This document shows, in pieces, positions 5,259 through 5,576 of a DNA stretch of 5,576 nt (the stretch's first letter is position 1; each line of letters opens with the position of its first letter). The position numbers and the translations under genes are program-made. The DNA is from Clostridiales bacterium (GTDB taxonomy: Bacteria > Bacillota > Clostridia > Tissierellales > Sedimentibacteraceae): positions 2,855 to 8,430 of the forward strand of contig DMWH01000035.1 in NCBI GenBank assembly GCA_003483345.1, written 5' to 3'. A model generated the notes under the pieces. That model made no database searches and had not been told where the DNA came from. It worked only from the letters and a program-made list of their open reading frames with translations.

Positions 5259-5427
5259 TTTAACCTCCTGTGTTTATTATTGATAAATTTACCATTTTGT
5301 ACCTAAAGTTCATTTCCCAGCAGCTAATATTTCGCTGGTTTTCCCCTTAACCGCAATATCGTTATAACTTATTCTATATAATTTCCTCTTCTCTTAGTGT
5401 GTATATACACTCCTTCAATTTTTTCTT
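5259..5427 (-). promoter_or_regulatory. Long 5' leader of the methyltransferase gene
   Basis: About 165 bases separate the predicted transcription start (near 5421) from the methyltransferase ATG. The leader holds the palindrome at 5396-5411 and a stem-loop (CCAGC 5317-5321 with GCTGG 5334-5338, 12-base loop). I find no convincing small gene and no riboswitch I recognise. Such a long, partly structured leader could allow autoregulation, for example by the methyltransferase's own winged-helix domain. That is speculative. Confidence 0.35.
5396..5411. promoter_or_regulatory. Operator-like palindrome near the methyltransferase promoter
   Basis: The plus strand contains the perfect 12-base palindrome GTGTATATACAC (5399-5410) within AGTGTGTATATACACT. 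It lies about 20 bases downstream of the -10-like box at 5428-5433, a position where a bound repressor would block initiation or early elongation. No repressor gene is visible. Confidence 0.35.
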
Positions 5428-5457
5428 ATTATACGCAGTTTTATATTTTTATATTCC
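5428..5457 (-). promoter_or_regulatory. GGAATA-N15-GCGTAT promoter-like element
   Basis: On the minus strand GGAATA (5452-5457), 15 bases, then GCGTAT (5431-5436), with a perfect TATAAT (5428-5433) as the -10-like box. It follows the terminator at 5461-5494 within a few bases and serves the methyltransferase gene. Confidence 0.7.
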
Positions 5458-5460
5458 ATA

Positions 5461-5494
5461 AAAACAAAAAAAAAGTTCCAATTAAGGAACTTTT
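5461..5494 (-). terminator. Terminator of the upstream partial gene
   Basis: A 9-bp perfect stem (AAAAGTTCC with GGAACTTTT) with a 6-base loop is followed by a long T-tract on the minus strand. It begins about 28 bases after the stop codon of the partial gene. Confidence 0.88.
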
Positions 5495-5522
5495 AACTGT
5501 TTTATATACTTGTTCTTTTTTT

Positions 5523-5576
5523 TTAAATTAACGAGTTTTTCTTCATCTCTTCAATGCAAAGATCAACCACTTCATC
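5523..5576 (-). CDS. C-terminal fragment of an unknown gene
   Basis: Seventeen codons (DEVVDLCIEEMKKNSLI) and a TAA stop (5523-5525) are open to the window edge on the minus strand. The charged, helix-like composition and a strong terminator 28 bases downstream indicate the end of a real gene that starts outside the window. The product cannot be identified from this tail. Confidence 0.6.
   Translation of the reverse strand, partial: DEVVDLCIEEMKKNSLI

Noticed and set aside
5349..5375. A sixth GGAATA-class element: AGAATA, 15 bases, GCGGTT on the minus strand
   Set aside because: The spacing is right, but the first box has a mismatch, only GCG of the second matches, and there is no TANNAT box. 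It is probably chance or a decayed copy.
1..5576. CRISPR array, tRNA or rRNA genes
   Set aside because: No regularly spaced direct repeats, cloverleaf-like sequences or rRNA-like stretches were seen on either strand.

Overview
The window looks like part of a bacteriophage, prophage or similar mobile element from a low-GC Clostridia-type Firmicute. The evidence is AT-rich intergenic DNA, strong AGGAGG-type ribosome sites before nearly every gene, small densely packed genes, and protein families common on phages of gut Clostridia (an orphan DNA methyltransferase, a metallophosphoesterase, a DUF551 protein). Every supported gene is on the minus strand, so transcription runs from high to low coordinates. 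The host assignment is an inference.

In transcription order: the tail of an unknown gene (5523-5576) with its terminator; a DNA methyltransferase with a C-terminal winged-helix-like domain (4389-5258); a three-gene operon of a YdjM-type membrane protein, a DUF1848 radical-SAM-like protein and a calcineurin-like phosphoesterase (4288 down to 2369); an 89-residue unknown (1882-2151); an 81-residue unknown preceded by a seven-residue overlapping leader peptide (1494-1759); and a two-gene unit of a 59-residue unknown (1190-1369) and a 282-residue phage-type unknown (292-1140). The last unit runs into a broken DUF551 gene (9-291) that contains a hairpin like the right end of IS200/IS605 elements.

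The most striking feature is regulatory. Each of the five gaps between transcription units carries the same promoter-like element on the minus strand: GGAAT(A/T), exactly 15 bases, then GCGTA(A/T), with a TANNAT box always beginning at the TA of GCGTA. Each copy lies just after the rho-independent terminator of the preceding unit and before the ribosome site of the next. The -35 half does not resemble TTGACA. This suggests a regulon driven either by an element-encoded sigma factor or activator, or by an unusual host sigma factor. One unit also has a conventional sigma-A promoter.

No integrase, structural, replication or lysis gene is visible. This is an accessory or moron-like stretch of independently controlled small transcription units.
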